Shown in pieces: positions 58,601 to 64,000 of a stretch of 64,000 nt of DNA (positions are counted from its first letter, which is position 1; each line of letters starts with the position of its first letter). Origin of the DNA: Saccopteryx bilineata (Eukaryota > Chordata > Mammalia > Chiroptera > Emballonuridae); NCBI RefSeq assembly GCF_036850765.1, contig NC_089490.1, forward strand, positions 97,328,074 through 97,392,073, in the 5' to 3' direction. A program made the position numbers and the translations under genes. A model generated the notes under the pieces. It was not told the DNA's origin. It ran no database searches and was given only the letters and a program-made list of their open reading frames with translations.

Positions 58601-58712
58601 GACAAATGTTGCCAATATACTTGCCACATTCATGACTTGCCAGCACTGGGCAAGACCAAGAGTAAAAAGTTCATTCCAATAAGCTTTCACCAATGATATG
58701 CTGTTTTCTTGC
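52474..58712 (-). CDS. NR2C1: NR2C1 (nuclear receptor TR2), last four coding exons, partial
   Basis: TR2 is an orphan nuclear receptor that binds direct-repeat hormone response elements, usually with TR4, and mostly represses (for example in globin silencing complexes). Exons 58,573-58,712, 56,260-56,397, 54,557-54,662 and 52,474-52,648 join in frame with GT-AG boundaries. They encode the last 185 or so residues, which are most of the ligand-binding domain: QENSISLVKAYWNELFTLGL, then KMSTERRKLLMEHIFKLQEF, YVEFQDYITKTYPDDTYR, LSRLLLRLPALRLMN, and the end NSQIIGHSI. Conservation to the human protein is nearly complete. The DNA-binding domain and N-terminus lie beyond 64,000. It follows NDUFA12 head-to-tail on the same strand, as in human 12q22. 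Confidence 0.97.
53855..54050 (+). repeat. MIR SINE
   Basis: CTCCATTTTACAGGTAAAGA, CAATGTCACACAGCTAGTAA and AGGAGTCAAACCTAGG are the MIR core in order. A second, weaker MIR-like stretch follows at 54,235-54,400. Confidence 0.8.
54557..54662 (-). CDS. NR2C1: NR2C1 exon (third from visible 5' end)
   Basis: 106 bases; acceptor TTTCAG, donor GTATCT. It encodes HPGLENMAQIEKFQEKAYVE and onward to DDTY with split codons at both ends. Confidence 0.97.
55830..56235 (-). repeat. Old L1 3' fragment
   Basis: GTTCAACAGTTTTAGATTAT, TGTGCAACCATCACCACAAT and TCATGTTATTACTTTTTGTT in order are the antisense old L1M pattern. It ends 25 bases before NR2C1 exon sequence. Confidence 0.7.
56260..56397 (-). CDS. 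NR2C1: NR2C1 exon (second visible)
   Basis: 138 bases; acceptor TTGAAG, donor GTACAT. It encodes KMSTERRKLLMEHIFKLQEF through KAIVLFSP, a core ligand-binding-domain region. Confidence 0.97.
57297..57465 (+). repeat. Ves SINE
   Basis: GAGCCCTGGCTAGACAGATC head, CAGTTCAATCCCTGATCAGG at the B box, and a CT-rich tail ending (AAAAT)n. Confidence 0.8.
57500..58105 (-). repeat. Ves SINE split by a younger SINE
   Basis: Left part 57,500-57,632 is the GA-rich tail end; right part 58,008-58,105 is the head (CACAACCTTGGCGTGTTAGG, CTGAGCTATGTGGACAGGG on the plus strand). The long-family SINE lies between. Confidence 0.85.
57633..58007 (-). repeat. tRNA-derived SINE (long family) nested in a Ves SINE
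   Basis: A complete minus-strand copy with GTGGTTGATTCTT repeated on both flanks as target duplication (about 57,620-57,632 and after 58,007). Confidence 0.92.
58573..58712 (-). CDS. NR2C1: NR2C1 exon (first visible)
   Basis: 140 bases; acceptor TTAATAG, donor GTAAAA. It encodes QENSISLVKAYWNELFTLGL through HSSLQQ. The pyrimidine tract is weak and TG-rich, and a SINE starts about 50 bases upstream. Confidence 0.97.
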
Positions 58713-58759
58713 CTATTAAAAACACACACATACACAAATCAGATATTATTAAAAAAAAA

Positions 58760-58765
<6 letters not shown>

Positions 58766-58803
<38 letters not shown>

Positions 58804-59222
58804 GTATTTTTCTGAAGCTGGAAACGGGGAGAGACAGTCAGATAGACTCCCGCATGTGCCTGACCGGGATCCACCCGGCACGCCCACCAGGGGTGACAGC
58901 TCTGCCCACCAGGGGTTGATGCTCTGCCCCTCCGGGGCGTCGCTCTGCCGAGACCAGAGCCACTCCAGCGCCTGGGGCAGAGGCCAAGGAGCCATCCCCA
59001 GCGCCCGGGGCAGAGGCCAAGGAGCCATCCCCAGCGCCCGAGCCATCTTTGCTCCAATGGAGCCTTGGCTGCGGGAGGGGAAGAGAGAGACAGAGAGGAA
59101 GGAGGGGGTAGTGGGGGTGGAGAAGCAAATGGGCGCTTCTCCTATGTGCCCTGGCCGGGAATCGAACCTAGATCCCCCGCACGCCAGGCCGACGCTCTAC
59201 CGCTGAGCCAACCGGCCAGGGC
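58766..59222 (-). repeat. tRNA-derived SINE (long family) with 33-bp internal duplication
   Basis: A complete copy in the NR2C1 sense direction. Bases 58,975-59,007 are repeated exactly at 59,008-59,040. The A tail merges with an AT repeat; TTAAAATATAT-like flanks suggest the target duplication. Confidence 0.9.
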
Positions 59223-59489
59223 CTTAAAATATATTTTATAAACTTTACAAATGACTCATATATTTAAAAATAAAACACTACTGAAGTATAATTATTCTAG
59301 AAAGCTCACCTGAGCATGAACCTGATCAATTCTGTGTTCTGTATACCAGACAGCACTGGATGAGAAAGGCTTAGAAACTGAATTAGCTAGCCCCTTAATC
59401 ATACAGCCAGTTTATAATAACAGTTTTAAACTACAGAAGTTATTGCTTTAATATCACATTTCATGGAAACATAGCATACAGATTGTTTT

Positions 59490-59790
59490 TATATTTTTTT
59501 ATATGAGGATGGGAAATAGTGAGACAGACTTCCACATGCACCCCAACCAGGATCCACCCAACAACCCTAGGCTGGGGCCAATGCTTGAGTCAACCAAGCT
59601 ATCCTCAGTGCCCAGGCTGATGCTTAAACCAGTCGAGCCACTGACTGCAAGAAAGGAAGAGAGAGAGAAGGGGAGAGGGAGGGAAGAGAAGTAGATGGTC
59701 GCTTGTCATGTGTGCCCTGACCTGGGATCAAACCCAGGACATCCACACACTGGGCCGAGGCTCTATCCACTAAGCCAACTGGGCAGGACC
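59490..59790 (-). repeat. tRNA-derived SINE (variant like that at 30,444)
   Basis: The head reads GGTCCTGCCCAGTTGGCTTA on the minus strand; the body contains CCACATGCACCCCAACCAGG and CCAGTCGAGCCACTGACTGC on the plus strand. Confidence 0.8.
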
Positions 59791-60369
59791 TATGATTGTT
59801 TTAAAAAGCATGCATTTAAACAATGTTTCCCAAGTTTTATTTTGCTTTAAATGCAAGTAAATACACTTTAAAAAAAACAAACAGGCAATTAAAATTATTT
59901 GATAGTCGAGTAGGTAAGCAACTAATTTTCTGAAATGATTTCTTCTTTAAGTATATTTCAAATGAGATATTATTATCTCTATAAGTGAGATACCAAGGAT
60001 TTACTAGGAGTAAGGTGGATAGGAAAGGTCAAAAGTTCCTTCCTGAATTTCTAAATAGGAAATCTCAGAAAATAAAAAACATAAGTCAAGAGAGCAGGGT
60101 TTTAAAACCTAGATCATCCACTTATCAATTTGAAATCAGGCAAATAAGCCTCCCAAGTCTCAGCCTGTTTAGCTATCTAAAATGCAGAGACACTATATAA
60201 ATTATATCTAGCTCAGTTATTATAAGTCACAAATATAAAAATTATGTGAACAGGCCATGACATAAAAGTATAAAAGCCAGGCACTGTTTGAAGCACTGGA
60301 GAAATAACAAACAAGATGGATTAAGTATGCCTTCATGAAACAGAAGGGCAACATAATAAATATACCATT

Positions 60370-60392
60370 CTTCAAAAATATTTTATTTATTC

Positions 60393-60438
<46 letters not shown>

Positions 60439-60590
60439 AAGAGAGAAAGGCGGGGATAGGGGAGGAGCAGGAAGCATTAATTTGTAGTTCCTTCTCGTAT
60501 GTGCCTTGACTAGTCAAGCATGGGACTTTGAACCGGCGACCTCAGCAATCCAGCTGATGCTTTATCCACTGCACCACCACAGGTCAGGCA
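60370..60590 (-). repeat. tRNA-derived SINE (short family) with (GA)n
   Basis: Expanded GA repeat, then GTGCCTTGACTAGTCAAGC and TTTGAACCGGCGACCTC, and the head CACTGCACCACCACAGGTC. Confidence 0.88.
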
Positions 60591-60905
60591 ATAAATATAT
60601 CATTTTAAATATTTTATATAAATATAAAACACATATACATATAGTATATATACATTAAGTTAGTTTCAAGTAATAAAAATTCCACATAGCTATAAAGTAG
60701 GATGCTGCATTATAAAATGAGGGGGAGGGGCTATGTTCAGGAAGGATGGCTGGGGAAGGCCTGACTAAAGGCCCAATTGAGTCATACGAATGGAGAAAGA
60801 ACTTTAAAAAAATCTAGAGAATAGTAATCCAAGTAAGAATAAAGGCCAAACTTGTTGAGGTGAAAAATAGCATGAAGTAGGTACTCAATAAAGACTATTT
60901 AAGTG

Positions 60906-61170
60906 GTCTGACCAGGCAGTGGTGCAGTGGATAGAGTATTGCCCTGGGACGCTGAGGTTCAAAACCCCAAGGTCTGCAGCATGAGCGCGGGCTCACTGGC
61001 TTGAGCATGAAATCACAGACATGACCCCATGGTACCTGGCTTGAGGTTCCCAGTCAAGACACATATGAGAAAGCAATCAATGAACAACTGAAGTGCCACA
61101 ACGAGTTGATGCTTCTCCTCTTTCTCTCTTCCTGCCTGTCTCTCTTTCTCACAAAAACAAACAAAAAACG
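60906..61170 (+). repeat. tRNA-derived SINE (CTTGAGCCC variant)
   Basis: CTGACCAGGCAGTGGTGCAG head; internal CATGAGCGCGGGCTCACTGG and CTTGAGCATG units; CT-rich tail. Confidence 0.85.
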
Positions 61171-61206
61171 TTGAGTGAATTAATAAATGCTATCCTCCCT
61201 TCTTTT

Positions 61207-61597
61207 TTTTTTTACTTTTTTTGTATTTTTCTGAAGCTGGAAACGGGGAGAGACAGACAGACTCCCGCATGCGCCCGACCAGGATCCACCCGGCACGCCC
61301 ACCAGGGGCGACGCTCTGCCCACCAGGGGGTGATGCTCTGCCCCTCCGGGGGTCGCTCTGCCGAGACCAGAGCCACTCTAGCGCCTGGGGCAGAGGCCAA
61401 GGAGCCATCCCCAGCGCCCGGGCCATCTTTGCTTCAATGGAGCCTTGGCTGCGGGAGGGGAAGAGAGAGACAGAGAGGAAGGAGGGGGGGGGTAGAGAAG
61501 CAAATGGGCGCTTCTCCTATGTGCCCTGGCCGGGAATCGAACCCGGGTCCCCCGCATGCCAGGCCGACGCTCTACCACTGAGCCAACCGGGCAGGGC
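61207..61597 (-). repeat. tRNA-derived SINE (long family), near-consensus
   Basis: Flanked by CTATCCTCCCTTCTTTTT on both sides (about 61,189-61,206 and after 61,597), a clear target duplication. Confidence 0.93.
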
Positions 61598-61679
61598 CTA
61601 TCCTCCCTTCTTTTTAAAAAAATTTCAAAACATTTTATTTTAAACTATGGTCTTTTATGAATTAGCAGTTTATTAATTT

Positions 61680-61975
61680 TTAAAATTAATTTATTAAATG
61701 GGGTGACATTGGTTAATAACATTATGCAGGTTTCAAATGTACAATTCTATAATACAACATTTACATACTGCATCGTGTGATGATCACCTGCCAAAGTCAT
61801 CTTCTTCCACTGCCATGTATTTGCCCCCTTTACTCTTTACTACCCCCACACTCCTTCCTAATAGTAACCACCATACTGTTGTGTCTATGCATTTTTGTTT
61901 GTTGGTCTTGTCTGTTCATTTGTTGTTTTCAGTTTTATATACTATATGAGTGAAATCATACAGTTCTTGACTTTT
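61680..61975 (-). repeat. L1 3' UTR fragment
   Basis: AATGGGGTGACATTGGTTAA and CATCGTGTGATGATCACC match the antisense L1 3' edge seen at 39,697. Confidence 0.75.
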
Positions 61976-62244
61976 TCTGTCTGACTTACTTAGCTCAGAG
62001 CTCACTTAAAAAAAAAACAAAAAAAAACATTCTCTCACCACATTCCCCTCCCAAGATAGTTCATCATTCCCCCTTCAGTGCCATATATTCACTTATATTT
62101 TATACTGTTTCACAGTATTCTAATTCATTGCTTTAGGAGGCTGTCTCCTACACTAGATTAAAACCTTACTGAAGACAGACACCCTGCCTCATTTCTGTAT
62201 CTATCAATAGCACAGTAGATGGTATACAGAAGATATTCAGCAAA

Positions 62245-62530
62245 TGATTTCTTTTTGAGAGAGAGAGACAGGAAAGGAGAGAGGGATGGGAAAAGAGAAA
62301 GAGAGAGCAAGAAGCATGGACTCTTAGTTGCTTTCACTTTAGTTGTGCCTTGATTGCTTCTCATACAAGCCTTGACTGGGAATTGGACCTCAGGCTCACC
62401 CACGCTAGCAACCCCTTGCTCAAGCCAACCAGTCTGCGCTCAAGTTGAATAGCCTGCGCTCAAGCCAACAAGCCCGCACTCAGCCTTCTGGGTGGATACT
62501 CTATCCTCTGCACCACCACAGGTCTGGCCT
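62245..62530 (-). repeat. tRNA-derived SINE (CTTGAGCCC variant)
   Basis: Plus-strand view shows several GCTCAAGCCAACAAGCC-type units and the head CTGCACCACCACAGGTC. Confidence 0.85.
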
Positions 62531-63214
62531 TTTCCCCCCTAGCAAATGATTTTTCATTGCAGGGGACACAGAGAGGGAGAAAAATTTAGAAAAGGCAGTT
62601 ATAAAAGCTGTGGACATGGAACCTTTTACTATTGTATAATCTTTAAACCAAAACCTATATATTTTTATTATAAATAACATAATGAAAGTATAAAATTTCC
62701 TTTTTCTAAAGAGATTTAAGTTGGTAAGAACATCTGATAGAAATATTTATATCCTGATGAAAGGTACTTAAATTATTTTTCTTCTTAAAAAATAACTTTA
62801 AAAATTAGGATAATCACCATGTTTAACAGAAATCATTTACCAAGTTAAAACTCACAGCCTTCTTTATAACATTATATTTTATTTAAGAATTGAATATACT
62901 CAAGCAAAAGCTTAAATGGCAACTTTAGAGTTACAAAGACTAATTTTTCTCACTGGGAATTATTCAGGTGAAATTTTTATTCCAGGCTAATCACTCTTCC
63001 ATTCTGTATCTGAGAAACTTATTTGTCACTGAAAATTAGCTATTTAAATCTTATTTAAAAGTAAAGTTTAAATGAAAAGAAAATCAGTGTTTTTAAATCT
63101 CCATATAAAAGTGGTTAACTTTTTGATCTCAAACAAAAGACAACAAGACACTATTTTCATTCATCAGAAAAGATGGATAAAATACAGAATTAAAGACGGT
63201 GTGAGAAAATACCC

Positions 63215-63380
63215 ATTCATTCTTATCCTTCCGATGTGCGTGTAAACTATCTCAACATCTTTTTGGAGGACAATTTGGTAGCATCCAATAAAAAACTAAC
63301 AGGTATGCCCTCTTAGACTCAGCAGTTCAACATATAAGAATATATTTTACAGAAAAACAAGTCTTTGTCTTCACCCATCT
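63215..63380 (+). repeat. Possible old L1 fragment
   Basis: GGAGGACAATTTGGTAGCAT, CTTAGACTCAGCAGTTC and AAGAATATATTTTACAG resemble old L1 ORF2 3' sequence. Weak. Confidence 0.45.
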
Positions 63381-63859
63381 GATTAAATCAAACTATAAAT
63401 CAGTTAGTGATAGTTTACATACCACCTACACTAACAGTTAACCCTAATTACAAAGACTCCTATGACTGTTATACTGAAACCAATTTTCAATACAGATCAC
63501 AAGGAAATGCGGCTGCCACTATAAAATTATAGTTATAATTGGTTATTTTTGGTTTCTTCAACATTTGGATTATTTCCATAGGATAATCACAGTTACTTTA
63601 ACAGAAATACTTAAAATCAGTAGTGTTATAAATAATTCAAGTTCGAATCACTACCCCCCAAATCCTTCCTTTTGTTGTTTTACTATAATTGATAGCTTAT
63701 TATAAGAAATAGCACCAAGTTAATTTTCAAGGCATAGTTTGCCAATTACAAGCTTAGAGAACTACACTTAATGCTTTAACATAAACAAACTGCTAATATG
63801 TAAATTTACAATGCATTTTAATTTTTATTAAAAAAGAGACTGGAGAAATTCTGAAAGTT

Positions 63860-64000
63860 AAATGTTTTGTTTTGAGAAAAAGAGGAGAAGGACAGAGAGG
63901 GGAAAGGGTGAACAGGCAGGAGAGAGGGAGAGAGGAGGAGAGGGATAGAGGAAGAAGGGGAGAAGAAGAGAAAGAGAGAGAGAGAAGCATCAACTTATTG
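63860..64000 (-). repeat. SINE tail cut by the window end
   Basis: A GA-rich stretch ending AGAGAAGCATCAACTTATTG looks like the CT-rich tail and adjoining body of a minus-strand short-family SINE. Its head would lie beyond the window. Confidence 0.7.

Noticed and set aside
59261..64000. Search for the next upstream NR2C1 exon
   Set aside because: I looked on the minus strand for the ligand-binding-domain exon that precedes QENSISL and did not find it. It probably lies beyond 64,000.

Overview
This window is vertebrate nuclear DNA, almost certainly from a bat. It has spliced mammalian genes and a very dense load of tRNA-derived SINEs, including Ves-type copies (a bat SINE family). The most abundant family is a roughly 370-bp tRNA-headed SINE that I associate with horseshoe bats and their relatives (Rhinolophoidea); that placement is from memory and moderate in confidence. 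There are no bacterial features, CRISPR arrays or operons.

Layout. Bases 1-9,430 hold no gene I can support, only repeats. KCNA5 (voltage-gated potassium channel Kv1.5) lies on the minus strand as one intact intronless reading frame (10,223-12,028). It has a CpG-rich promoter and a perfect CRE (12,185-12,192). Bases 12,600-30,200 are gene-free: SINEs, a GATA microsatellite region, two 73-bp palindromic MITEs, a 45-bp tandem repeat, an L1 3' end and a decayed class III (ERVL-like) retroviral pol on the minus strand. NDUFA12 (accessory subunit of respiratory complex I) is complete on the minus strand in four coding exons (42,729 down to 30,236), giving a 145-residue protein, with an NRF-1 consensus in its promoter. 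A small two-LTR endogenous retrovirus with an intact 5-bp target duplication occupies 47,147-50,634. The last four coding exons of NR2C1 (nuclear receptor TR2) follow on the minus strand (58,712 down to 52,474); the rest of that gene lies beyond the window.

The three genes are not functionally linked. NDUFA12 and NR2C1 keep their known mammalian order and orientation (human 12q22). KCNA5 is on human 12p13, so finding it about 18 kb from NDUFA12 implies either a lineage-specific rearrangement breakpoint between about 12.6 and 30.2 kb or an assembly join. That is the main large-scale observation.

At fine scale the notable items are SINE insertions next to splice acceptors in NDUFA12 and NR2C1, nested insertions that order the repeat families in time, long perfect inverted repeats, and the loss in this KCNA5 of the duplicated SH3-binding proline motif known from human Kv1.5. 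I found no convincing new biological system. Repeat boundaries are judged by eye and are approximate unless a target duplication is stated.
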